From positions 372,001 to 436,000 of the forward strand of contig NZ_JABJRA010000002.1 of assembly GCF_013155365.1 (NCBI RefSeq): a stretch of DNA of 64,000 bases, in the 5' to 3' direction. Positions 15,747-23,328 of this stretch are shown piece after piece; position 1 is the first letter of the stretch; every line of letters begins with the position of its first letter. This DNA comes from Nocardioides sp. zg-DK7169 (GTDB lineage Bacteria; Actinomycetota; Actinomycetes; Propionibacteriales; Nocardioidaceae). Under the pieces are notes generated by a model. It made no database searches and was not told the DNA's origin. It saw only the letters and a list, made by a program, of their open reading frames with translations. A program made the translations under genes and the position numbers.

Positions 15747-16007
15747 ATGCGACTGGTCTGGGACGCCAATGCCTGGGAGGACTACCTGTGGTGGCAGACC
15801 CAGGACCGCAAGGTGCTGAAGCGCATCAACCTGCTCATCCAGGACGTCGTGCGCAACGGCAACGAAGGCATCGGCAAGCCCGAGCCGCTCAAGCATGACT
15901 TCGCCGGCTACTGGTCACGGCGGATCACCGACGAACACCGGCTGGTCTACAAGGTCACCAACACTGAAATCCGCATCGCCGCCTGCCGCTACCACTACGG
16001 CCGCTGA
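15747..16007 (+). CDS. yoeB: YoeB family mRNA interferase toxin
   Basis: The toxin cuts mRNA in the ribosomal A site. The 86-residue protein shows the family pattern: MRLVWDANAWEDYLWW, LKRINLLIQD, IGKPEPLKHDFAGYWSRRI and a C-terminal CRYHYGR. The terminal His-Tyr pair (H83, Y84) matches the catalytic residues of E. coli YoeB, and a Glu and Arg in the KPEPLKH and SRRITDEHR stretches complete the site, so it looks intact. It is the first gene of the accessory region downstream of tRNA-fMet. Confidence 0.92.
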   Translation: MRLVWDANAWEDYLWWQTQDRKVLKRINLLIQDVVRNGNEGIGKPEPLKHDFAGYWSRRITDEHRLVYKVTNTEIRIAACRYHYGR

Positions 16008-16498
16008 CCCACCACAACCGCCCGTCAGACTTCCGTGGCTGACGCGTCGGGACCCGACCGCCGTCCCAGGCCCAGCCGGCGGACTTTCCAAGGGTGCGGT
16101 GAGGCGCCGGCCCGGTGTCGCGTGCGACCCGTCAACACGACCGCGAACCCGAGCCGCACCAACACCCAAAGCTCTCGAACCCCGCGGGTGATGATTGTTA
16201 GACCCAGACGATGCTCGCCCCACGCAGGTGTGTCGTCCGCACCGGCGAACGGCAGCGGGGGAGCGGCGACGCGCCAGCAAACGCCTGATCCGAAGTGCAC
16301 GCTCATGCTTGTTGAGCGCGCTATGCGCTCCAGAGGTCGGACCCCTCGATTGCGGGCAATCGCCAGCCCGGCCAGCCGTACGGCCTCGCAGGTCCATCCG
16401 GTGGCAAGACGAGAACGTCGTGGAACCCACAGCGGGTTCCACGACACTCACCGCGACTCTCTGCGACGTTCGGGAGCGGAGGTCTGGTCGGTATCGAA
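16008..16498. other. Non-coding stretch of about 490 bases
   Basis: Open frames on both strands here lack ribosome-binding sites and recognisable domains; the translations look like composition artefacts. The only clear structure is the perfect inverted repeat at 16417-16445. The stretch could be scar tissue from earlier insertions. Confidence 0.5.
16417..16445. repeat. Perfect 12-bp inverted repeat
   Basis: GTCGTGGAACCC (16417-16428) and GGGTTCCACGAC (16434-16445) flank a five-base ACAGC spacer. No T-tract follows on either strand, so it is not a typical terminator. It could be a protein-binding site, a recombination site or the end of a lost element. Confidence 0.5.
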
Positions 16499-17002
16499 TC
16501 AGTTGCCAGCGGGGCCAGTGGAGCGGTTGTTGTCATGCTCGTGATGCTCGATGTCGCCCTCCGGCTCCTTGGCCAGCAGGAACGAGCCGACTGCCCAGAC
16601 GATGGCTCCGATGAGGCCGACGTAGACGCCCATCTCGGTGTCGTAACCGGACCTCCGCTCGGCGTTCCCGGGGACCTCGAGGAGGTAGGACAGAGCCAAG
16701 CCGGTGGCGGCGATTCCAGCCGCCATCGAAGTCAAGGACAGGCCCCGGTGCTGACGCCGGGTCGCCCGCTTTGCGGCGTAGAGCAGCGCAGCGGCCAGGC
16801 CGACGCCGAGGTACGCCGTGAACGGGATGACGGTGTCGGTCTCATAGCCGCTGAAGCCCTTGTCGTCGGCCTGGACCCACTCAAGGAAAGTGGCGATCAG
16901 AAATACGACCACACCTGCCGTGGCGACGTAGGCGCCCATTGGGTTGGCACGGTGCGTTTCGTCATGACGGTTGTTGCCGGTTCGGCTTTCGTAGTTGCTC
17001 AT
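16499..17002 (-). CDS. Four-helix membrane protein, unknown function
   Basis: The likely product is 167 residues from the ATG at 17002 (MSNYESRTGNN). Four hydrophobic stretches are visible: GAYVATAGVVVFLIATFLEW, FTAYLGVGLAAALLYAA, SMAAGIAATGLALSYLLE and VGLIGAIVWAVGSFLLA. The C-terminus is hydrophilic and His/Asn-rich (EHHEHDNNR). No ribosome-binding site precedes this ATG; an in-frame ATG just before the first helix, or an upstream start at 17098, are alternatives. I recognise no family. It is isolated between the toxin-antitoxin pair and the arsenic genes. Confidence 0.5.
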   Translation of the reverse strand: MSNYESRTGNNRHDETHRANPMGAYVATAGVVVFLIATFLEWVQADDKGFSGYETDTVIPFTAYLGVGLAAALLYAAKRATRRQHRGLSLTSMAAGIAATGLALSYLLEVPGNAERRSGYDTEMGVYVGLIGAIVWAVGSFLLAKEPEGDIEHHEHDNNRSTGPAGN

Positions 17003-17306
17003 GGAGAAGGAGGTACCCGTCTTGTTGAACAAGATGTCGCAGACACGATGACGTGCGGGCAACGCTTCGGCGACTTGGCGAACTGCTGGTCGTGCCACTC
17101 AACCCGTCTGCTGGACCTCGGCGGTGACAGAAAGGTGCCCTCCAGCATCGCCGTTCTACTGAGTGGAGGCCCATGCGGTCGAGCGGTGGCTCGCAGACTT
17201 GGCCGCGGGTCCATGACAAGGAGTTGTAGGGCCACCCCTACGCGTCAGGTGAGTGCGATCGGGCAGGTCCGAATCGTGACTGCGGAGGGGGACTACTTCG
17301 TGGGTA
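17003..17306. other. Non-coding gap with a short palindrome
   Basis: No supported gene in about 300 bases. CTTGTT-G-AACAAG at 17021-17033 is a perfect 13-base dyad, 19 bases upstream of the membrane-protein start, and could be an operator for it. Nothing else stands out. Confidence 0.4.
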
Positions 17307-17750
17307 TCACGATGGAAGTGGCCGGTGATTTTTGGATCTTGGCCAGTCCGAGTCCTGCGCGAGTCGGCGGACTCGTGCCGCGATGTCGTCGCGAACCAAC
17401 CGCATGCGGTCTGCACCGTCGATGCCTCGTTCCGAGGGCTCGTCGGTCTCCCAGACCTCGAACCGGGTGCCGTCGACGGGTTCGACTTTGGCCTCGCGTC
17501 CCAGGATGACGACGAGGTCTGCTGCGCCGACCAGGGCGGGGGTGACGGGCTTCGGCTTGCGTCCGGTGATGTCGACGCCGATTTCGTGCAGGGTCGCCAC
17601 CGATAGCTCGTTGAGGTTCGAGCCCGGGTGGGTGCCGGCGGAGTCGACGTGGACGCGGTCGCCGGCCAGCTGCCGCATGAGACCGGCGGCCATCTGCGAC
17701 TTCCCTCCGTTCTTCACGCAGACGAACAGGACGCTCGGCTTGTCGGCCAC
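17307..17750 (-). CDS. Low-molecular-weight phosphatase family protein (ArsC-like)
   Basis: The 147-residue protein has the LMW phosphatase/arsenate reductase fold: FVCVKNGGKSQMA as the P-loop, VDSAGTHPGS, LHEIGVDITGRKPKPV and DLVVILG. The P-loop reads C11-x5-K17, where the canonical invariant residue is Arg. It also lacks the GCG..CP cysteines that the other two copies in this cluster carry, having instead FEVWETDEP. It may be a mycothiol-dependent arsenate reductase variant, a phosphatase, or a non-catalytic relative. It is last in the minus-strand ars run, 20 bases after the second reductase. Confidence 0.75.
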   Translation of the reverse strand: MADKPSVLFVCVKNGGKSQMAAGLMRQLAGDRVHVDSAGTHPGSNLNELSVATLHEIGVDITGRKPKPVTPALVGAADLVVILGREAKVEPVDGTRFEVWETDEPSERGIDGADRMRLVRDDIAARVRRLAQDSDWPRSKNHRPLPS

Positions 17751-17770
17751 GGTCGCGCTCCTCGTCCTCG

Positions 17771-18253
17771 TCAGGCCTGGTCGAGGACCGACGCCGGGAG
17801 GTCGATGTCGGGGACGAGCTCGACCAGGAGGTCGCGGACCCGTGCGTCAATGTCGGCGATGATGGCCCGCACGGTGGCTTCGTCCTGGCCGCCGGGGTCG
17901 GCGACGGGCCAGTCGATGTACTTCACGCCGGGGACGTAGGGGCACTCTTCGCCGCAGCCGAGGGTGATGGCCATGGTGCTGGTCGCGATGGTGTCGCGGG
18001 TGAGGAGCTTGGGCTGCTCACCGGAGGTGTCGAGGCCGAGCTTCTCGAGGACCTCGGCGACTTCGGCGTGGATGTGCTCGCCGGGCTGGGTGCCGGCGGA
18101 GAGTGCGCGGACGCGGCAGCCGGCGTAGTGCTCGGTCAGGACTCGGCTGATGACGGAGCGGCCGCCGTTGCGGATGCAGGCGAACACGACTTGTGGAACG
18201 TCGGGCTGACCGGCCGCAGTTTCGGGGCTGGTGGTGAGGTCGGTCTCGGTCAT
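17771..18253 (-). CDS. arsC: Arsenate reductase ArsC (LMW phosphatase type)
   Basis: Reduces arsenate to arsenite for export. The 160-residue product has an intact P-loop C26-IRNGG-R32-S, then LSAGTQPGEH, EVLEKLGLDTSGEQPK and LGCGEECPYVPGVKYIDW, the cysteine-bearing loop typical of thioredoxin- or mycothiol-coupled actinobacterial ArsC. The start ATG overlaps the stop of the ACR3 gene by four bases, so translation is coupled to the arsenite exporter. Confidence 0.88.
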   Translation of the reverse strand: MTETDLTTSPETAAGQPDVPQVVFACIRNGGRSVISRVLTEHYAGCRVRALSAGTQPGEHIHAEVAEVLEKLGLDTSGEQPKLLTRDTIATSTMAITLGCGEECPYVPGVKYIDWPVADPGGQDEATVRAIIADIDARVRDLLVELVPDIDLPASVLDQA

Positions 18254-19389
18254 TGGGGCGCTCCTGAGGGGTCGGTCGAGGAGGGGCGGGTGTCGGGCTG
18301 GGTGGTGGCGCGGTCGGGGAAGAACTTGCGAGCCCAGAGGCTGACGTAGACGAGGCCGACGAGGACGGGGACCTCGATGAGCGGGCCGACGACGCCGGCG
18401 AGTGCTTGGCCGGAGGCGACGCCGAAGACGCCGATGGCCACGGCGATGGCGAGCTCGAAGTTGTTGCCGGCGGCGGTGAAGGAGACGGCGGTCGCGCGTT
18501 GGTAGTCGAACCCCAGCGCCCTGGTCAGCAGCATGGAGCCGCCCCACATGAGGGCGAAGTAGACCAACAGCGGTACGGCGATGCGGACGACGTCGAGAGG
18601 CTGGTTGGTGATGGTGTCGCCCTGGAGCGCGAAGAGCAGGACGATGGTGAACAGCAGCCCGTAGAGCGCCCAGGGTCCGATGCGGGGCAGCAGGGTGGTC
18701 TCGTACCACTCGCGGCCCTTGGCGCGTTCGCCGAGGGTGCGGGTGAGGAACCCGGCGGCGAGCGGGATGCCGAGGAAGACGAGCACGGACTTGGCGATGC
18801 CCCACATGGAGACGTCGAGGTCGGTCTGGTCGAGGCCGAGCCATCCGGGCAGGACCTGGAGGTAGAAGTAGCCGAGGACGGCGAAGGCCAGGATCTGAAA
18901 GACCGCGTTGATGGCCACCAGGATGGCGGCGGCCTCTCTGTCGCCGCATGCGAGGTCGTTCCAGATCAGCACCATGGCGATGCACCGGGCGAGGCCGACG
19001 ATGATGAGGCCGGTGCGGTACTCCGGCAGGTCCGGGAGCAGCAGCCAGGCCAGCGCGAACATCAGTGCTGGGCCGAGGACCCAGTTCAGGACGATCGAGG
19101 TCGCCAGGAGGCGGCGGTCGCCGGTGACGTGGCCGAGCTCGTTGTAGCGGACCTTGGCGAGGACCGGGTACATCATCACGAGCAGGCCGATGGCGATGGG
19201 CAGGGAGACCGAGCCGATCTCCACCTTCGCGAGGGCGTCGTCGAGGCCGTCGACGAGCCGGCCGAGCAGGAGGCCGGCGACCATGGCCACGCCGATCCAG
19301 GCCGGGAGGAACCGGTCCAGGGTCGAGAGCCGCTGGAGTACTGGAGTGTCGGCGCCGGCGGCAGGCGTCTCGCGGACGGCGTCGCTCAT
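18250..19389 (-). CDS. acr3: ACR3 family arsenite efflux transporter
   Basis: ACR3 carries arsenite out across the membrane using the proton gradient. The 379-residue protein has about ten transmembrane helices. The conserved cysteine lies in GLARCIAMVLIWNDLACGD (C136), and the family glutamate is in TAAGNNFELAIAVA. The Ala/Pro/Thr-rich C-terminus is cytoplasmic. Start ATG (19389) overlaps the end of arsR by four bases, and the ArsC gene overlaps its end by four, forming a tightly coupled arsR-acr3-arsC operon. Confidence 0.95.
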   Translation of the reverse strand: MSDAVRETPAAGADTPVLQRLSTLDRFLPAWIGVAMVAGLLLGRLVDGLDDALAKVEIGSVSLPIAIGLLVMMYPVLAKVRYNELGHVTGDRRLLATSIVLNWVLGPALMFALAWLLLPDLPEYRTGLIIVGLARCIAMVLIWNDLACGDREAAAILVAINAVFQILAFAVLGYFYLQVLPGWLGLDQTDLDVSMWGIAKSVLVFLGIPLAAGFLTRTLGERAKGREWYETTLLPRIGPWALYGLLFTIVLLFALQGDTITNQPLDVVRIAVPLLVYFALMWGGSMLLTRALGFDYQRATAVSFTAAGNNFELAIAVAIGVFGVASGQALAGVVGPLIEVPVLVGLVYVSLWARKFFPDRATTQPDTRPSSTDPSGAPQ

Positions 19390-19787
19390 GCCGAAGCCCC
19401 CGCCATCTCGTTGGCGTTCGCGGTGTTGCCGGTGGCGAACAGGGCTCCAAGCGCGGCCATGACCTCGGGTCGGGCGATGTAGTAGACCCAGGTGCCGCGC
19501 TTCTCGCGGTTCAGCAGCCCGGCCTCGTGGAGGACCTTGAGGTGGTGGCTGATGGTCGGCTGGGACAGGTCGAAGTGCGGCAGCAGGTCGCACACGCATG
19601 CCTCACCGCCCTCGTGGGACAGGACCAGCGAGAGCAGCCTCAACCGAGCTGGGTCGGCCATGGCCTTGAGCATCGCGACCACGCCGGCGGCCTGCTCGGC
19701 GCTGATGGGCTCGCGAGCCAACGGGACGCAGCACGCCAGCCCGTCGGCCGTGAGGGGTGCGCAGTCACTCTGCAAAGACTTCGACAT
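19386..19787 (-). CDS. arsR: ArsR/SmtB family arsenic-responsive repressor
   Basis: The 133-residue repressor contains a winged helix (LSQPTISHHLKVLHEAGLL). The As(III) site CVC is in the DNA-binding helix region (EACVCDL, C64 and C66). Further cysteines C9, C19 and C20 near the N-terminus could add a third ligand. The start at 19787 (MSKSLQSD) lies close to candidate operators and lacks an obvious ribosome-binding site, so the mRNA may be leaderless or nearly so. It is first in the minus-strand operon and divergent from a third reductase gene. It should dissociate from DNA when arsenite binds. Confidence 0.93.
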   Translation of the reverse strand: MSKSLQSDCAPLTADGLACCVPLAREPISAEQAAGVVAMLKAMADPARLRLLSLVLSHEGGEACVCDLLPHFDLSQPTISHHLKVLHEAGLLNREKRGTWVYYIARPEVMAALGALFATGNTANANEMAGASA

Positions 19788-19899
19788 GCGTGAATGTTGA
19801 CATACGTCGATACTTCCCGCCACATTGACACTCATCAACATCGACACTCGTCCATGCCTCGCACCCAGGGTGGGGTGCTGCTACTCGACTGGAGCTGTC
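19788..19899. promoter_or_regulatory. Divergent ars promoter region with candidate ArsR site
   Basis: GTTGAC-ATAC-GTCGAT (19796-19811) is an imperfect dyad with the same N4 spacing as the two sites in front of the ArsR-GNAT gene. Further right, GACACTC-A/G-TC occurs twice as a direct repeat (19827-19836 and 19843-19852). The AT-rich stretch separates arsR from the divergent reductase gene, so one region likely controls both. Confidence 0.5.
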
Positions 19900-20547
19900 A
19901 TGCACACGAACACGGGTCCCACGTTGGCCGCGACGCACGCTGAGCTCGTCGGGGAGTTCGCCGGCGTCTTCTCCTCGCAAACGGTCGAGCAGATCTTGGA
20001 GGACAGCTATGCGCGGTTGCTCCCGGCGAGCATCGAGGGGTTCCTGCCGTTGCTGGCTGAGCGCTTCGCACGTGAGCGGCTCCGGGCAGCCTCCCGGGCC
20101 ATGCCCGGGCGCGAGGCGCTGCGCCCGTTGGTGCTGTTCGTGTGCACAGCCAACTCCGGGCGCTCGCAGATGGCCGCAGCGTTGCTCGCGCAGCGCTCAG
20201 CTGGTGCGGTGGAGGTCGCTTCGGCCGGGACCCGACCCGGTGACCACGTCCAGGACGAGGTCACCACTGTCCTTGCCGAGGTGGGGGTGTCCACGTCCGA
20301 GCTGTTCCCCAAGCCGCTGACCGATGAGGTCGTCTCCGGTGCGGACGTGGTCGTGACCATGGGCTGCGGTGACTCGTGCCCGGTGCTGCCTGGGCGGCGC
20401 TACGTCGACTGGGACGTCGCCGACCCCGTCGGCGCCGACCTCGACGTCGTTCGGCGGGTGCGAGACGACATCGACGCGCACATTGCTTCGCTTCTCGACG
20501 AGCTTCTGCCTGACCGTGGTGCCAAGGCTGCCTCAGCGCAGCTCTGA
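19900..20547 (+). CDS. arsC: Arsenate reductase with N-terminal three-helix domain
   Basis: The 215-residue protein (ATG at 19900 after GGAG) has an N-terminal helical domain of about 75 residues (HAELVGEFAGVF...LPLLAERFARERL) fused to an LMW-phosphatase reductase. The P-loop is C82-TANSG-R88-S, and the loop TMGCGDSCPVLPGRRYVDW carries the second cysteine set. This layout matches the corynebacterial reductases with a helical extension proposed for dimerisation. It is transcribed alone, divergent from arsR, and converges with the MFS gene, overlapping it by 15 bases. Confidence 0.88.
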   Translation: MHTNTGPTLAATHAELVGEFAGVFSSQTVEQILEDSYARLLPASIEGFLPLLAERFARERLRAASRAMPGREALRPLVLFVCTANSGRSQMAAALLAQRSAGAVEVASAGTRPGDHVQDEVTTVLAEVGVSTSELFPKPLTDEVVSGADVVVTMGCGDSCPVLPGRRYVDWDVADPVGADLDVVRRVRDDIDAHIASLLDELLPDRGAKAASAQL

Positions 20548-21822
20548 GATGGCGCCCGGCTCCGCGTCGACGTCCTGCTGAGCCGGGCGGTTCTTGGGGG
20601 TGGCGCCGGCCATCAGGGCGGCGGCGACGCCGGCTACGGCTGCGAGGACCAGGAACGCGTCGGCGTAGGAGCCCAGCGCCTGGGCAAGTGTGGCCCCGAC
20701 GAAGGGGGCGATGGCAGCGGCGGCGAGCGCTGGTGCGGTGAGGATGCCGTTCACGGTGCCGTACGCGGTCGGGCCCCATCGGTCGGTGACGGCGGTGGCC
20801 TGAATGAGTGTGTAGATGCCGCGGGCGAGTCCGAGGACCATCCCGAGCACGATGAGCGCGGCAGTGGACGTCGGCGCCAGGGCCAGCGCGGCGGTCGCTA
20901 CCGCGAGGGCAGCCAGCACGACGACGCCGCGGACGGTGACCGAGGTAGCGGCCGCGAATCGGGCGTAGCCGAGGCGTCCGGCGACTTGCCCTACGCCGCC
21001 GAGGCCGAGGGCGACGGCGGCGAGGTTCCGGCTCAGGCCTTGCTCGACCAGCATGGGCACGAGGTTGATGACGACCGCGAAGACGGCCAGTGCGGTGAGG
21101 GCGTTCGCTGCCACCAGCAGCACGAACGGCCGACTGCGGACGGCTGCGGCGGCCTGTGCCGTCGAAGGTCCGACGGGTGGGGTCGGCGTCCCCTCGCCCC
21201 CAGCATGGTCGGTCGTGCGCCACGGGTGGTCGAGTCCCCACCAGTGCAAGGGGATCGTGATGAGGGCCAGGCCGGCCAGGAGGATGAGGTAGGCGCCGCG
21301 CCAGCCGACGAGGTCCTCGAGGAGTGAGGCGAGTGGGGCGAACACGGTGCTGGCCAGGCCGGCGACGAGCGTCAGGGTGGTGAGGGCACGTACCCGTTGC
21401 GTTCCGCCCCAGTGGGTCAGGGCGGCGAACGCGGGCGGGTAGAGCGTGCCCATGGCGACCCCGACGAGCGCCCATCCGAGGTAGAACAGGGCGAGGTTCG
21501 GGGCCAGCGCCACGCTGGCAACCCCCGGGATGGCGACGAGTGACGCGGCGGTCATCACTCGGCGTGGGCCGAACGCGTCGATGTGCCGACCGACCCAGAT
21601 CCCGACGCCGCCGGAGAGGATCTGGGACAGGGAGAACGCGCCGGTGATCGCGACGCTCGACCAGCCGGTGTCGGTGGCGATGGAGGACTGGACAGCAGCG
21701 AACGCGTAGTAGAGGACACCCCAGGACACGATCTGCACGGTGCTCAGCACCGCCACCACGTGCCGCAGCCCGGCGGCGTCGAGTGTGTCGCCGCCGCCGG
21801 GCTGCGGGCGGGTGTGGGTCAC
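20533..21822 (-). CDS. MFS transporter of the arsenic cluster
   Basis: The 429-residue protein has twelve predicted helices and MFS loop motifs (GRHIDAFGPRR, RLGYARF). It starts at a GTG that overlaps the stop of the preceding flavoprotein gene (GTGA), so the two are translated together. Such pairing, with an ArsR-type gene divergently next door, suggests export of an arsenic compound produced or modified by the flavoprotein, possibly an organoarsenical. Substrate assignment is inference from context. Confidence 0.8.
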   Translation of the reverse strand: MTHTRPQPGGGDTLDAAGLRHVVAVLSTVQIVSWGVLYYAFAAVQSSIATDTGWSSVAITGAFSLSQILSGGVGIWVGRHIDAFGPRRVMTAASLVAIPGVASVALAPNLALFYLGWALVGVAMGTLYPPAFAALTHWGGTQRVRALTTLTLVAGLASTVFAPLASLLEDLVGWRGAYLILLAGLALITIPLHWWGLDHPWRTTDHAGGEGTPTPPVGPSTAQAAAAVRSRPFVLLVAANALTALAVFAVVINLVPMLVEQGLSRNLAAVALGLGGVGQVAGRLGYARFAAATSVTVRGVVVLAALAVATAALALAPTSTAALIVLGMVLGLARGIYTLIQATAVTDRWGPTAYGTVNGILTAPALAAAAIAPFVGATLAQALGSYADAFLVLAAVAGVAAALMAGATPKNRPAQQDVDAEPGAISELR

Positions 21823-23225
21823 CCGCAGGAGCTGCCCGCGGCGCTGGCAGCGCCGGCACTGGCGCCGAGGGTGATCAGGTGCGGCTCTACAGCGGCGGGC
21901 CCGCAGCAGCCGCCGCCACTCGCTGCGCCGAGGTCGGCGAGGTCGTCGGGATCGTCGAATGCGCCGGCGCCGTTGCAGACGCCGGTCTCAGGCAGGACGA
22001 GGTCGACCCGGTCGGCGGCTACGAGGTCACCGTCGAGCGCGGCGACAACGGAACGGACCTGCTCGTAGCCGGTCATGGCCAAGAACGACGGCGCGCGGCC
22101 GTAGGACTTCATCCCGACCAGGAAGAGACCCTGCTCGGGCTGGGTGAGCTCGCGGTGCCCGTGCGGAGCCACGTCCCCGCAGCTGTGGTGGTCGGGGTGG
22201 ATCTGGTCGGCAAGCACCCGCGGGGCCTCGAGGGCGGGGTCGAGGTCGAGGCGGACCTCGGAGAGGAAGCCGAAGTCGGGCCGGAACCCGGTGACGACGA
22301 TGATCTCGTCGACGTCGGACACGCTCTGCCCGTCGAGCGAGGTGATGCTCAGGCGACCGTCCGGCTGGGCGGTCACCGACGCGGTGCGGAACTGGGTGAG
22401 GTTGGTGACGATGCCGCTGGTGGCGGCGGCCTTGGCGTCCTGGCCGAGCTTGCCGCGCTGCTCGAGCTGGTCGTTGTCGCCGCCTCCGAACGCGTCGCCT
22501 ACGGACGGGCGGCGCAGCAGCCACGACACCTGAGTGCCGGCGCCGGCGCCGGCGTCGGTCTTCGCGAGCTTGGCCAGGCCGACGAGGACTCCCTGGGCGG
22601 AGGCTCCCTTGCCGGCGACGGCGACGTGCTTGCCGGCGTAGCGTGCGGCGATGGCCGGGTCAGAGAAGTCGGGGATGCCGTAGGTGATGCGGTTGGCGTT
22701 CTCGGTCTCGCCGAGGGCGGGGTAGCCGTCGGCGCCGAGCGGATTCGGGCGCGTCCAGGTGCCGGAAGCGTCCACGACTGCGCTGGCAAGGAGCCGCTCG
22801 CGACCTCGGGACGTTTCGACGTGGATGGCGAACGGGTCACTCTCGCGCCCGGAGTCGACCAGCAGGTCCCGGCCAGCGCGACCGACACCAACGACCCGCG
22901 AGTCATAGCGGACCTGCCCGCCGGTGGTGCCGGCCAGGAGCTCGGCGAGCGGCTGCAGGTAGCCGTCCCGCCATTCACCCCCGGTGGGGTAGGCGGCGTC
23001 GTCCGGGGCAGTCCAGGTCCCGGACGCGTCCAGCAGGCGCCGCGCGGCGGAGTCCACAAGCTCGGACCACGAGGAGAACAGGCGCACATGGGCCCACTCG
23101 CCAACGGCCGCGCCGGCGTGAGGCCCGGCTTCAAGGACGACGAAGTCCATCCCCCGCTCGGCGGCGTTGGCGGCGGCGGCCAGCCCGATGGGGCCGGTGC
23201 CGATGATGACCACGGGGTGCTGCAT
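21819..23225 (-). CDS. FAD/NAD(P)-dependent oxidoreductase with Cys-rich C-terminus
   Basis: The 468-residue product starts at 23225 with GAGGAG upstream. It has an N-terminal FAD motif (IIGTGPIGLAAAANAAERG), a second nucleotide motif (HVAVAGKGASAQGVLVGLA) and VVTGFRPDFGF, the layout of flavin monooxygenases/thioredoxin-reductase-like enzymes. The C-terminal 60 residues add cysteines in GVCNGAG, GGGCCGPAA and SSCG, suitable for metalloid binding. It is translationally coupled to the MFS gene and divergent from the ArsR-GNAT fusion. An oxidase or reductase role on trivalent or organic arsenic is plausible but unproven. Confidence 0.75.
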   Translation of the reverse strand: MQHPVVIIGTGPIGLAAAANAAERGMDFVVLEAGPHAGAAVGEWAHVRLFSSWSELVDSAARRLLDASGTWTAPDDAAYPTGGEWRDGYLQPLAELLAGTTGGQVRYDSRVVGVGRAGRDLLVDSGRESDPFAIHVETSRGRERLLASAVVDASGTWTRPNPLGADGYPALGETENANRITYGIPDFSDPAIAARYAGKHVAVAGKGASAQGVLVGLAKLAKTDAGAGAGTQVSWLLRRPSVGDAFGGGDNDQLEQRGKLGQDAKAAATSGIVTNLTQFRTASVTAQPDGRLSITSLDGQSVSDVDEIIVVTGFRPDFGFLSEVRLDLDPALEAPRVLADQIHPDHHSCGDVAPHGHRELTQPEQGLFLVGMKSYGRAPSFLAMTGYEQVRSVVAALDGDLVAADRVDLVLPETGVCNGAGAFDDPDDLADLGAASGGGCCGPAAVEPHLITLGASAGAASAAGSSCG

Positions 23226-23252
23226 CACTAACTCCTCAGTTCTTGGGCACTT

Positions 23253-23307
23253 CATCGACTGCAGTCGATGGACTCGATGTGAGGGACTGTATCGACGGAA
23301 GTCGATG
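23253..23307. promoter_or_regulatory. Two ArsR-type operators ATCGAC-N4-GTCGAT
   Basis: A perfect 18-bp palindrome occupies 23253-23270 (ATCGAC-TGCA-GTCGAT core). A second ATCGAC-GGAA-GTCGAT lies at 23291-23306, 37 bases further on. They sit between the divergent flavoprotein and ArsR-GNAT genes, so they are probably bound by the ArsR domain of the fusion. Confidence 0.7.
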
Positions 23308-23328
23308 GAAGCAAGGTACTCTTCGAGC

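Noticed and set aside
18406..19482. Plus-strand frame opposite ACR3 and arsR
   Set aside because: It is a shadow of a clear transporter and repressor gene; the translation lacks membrane segments or domains.
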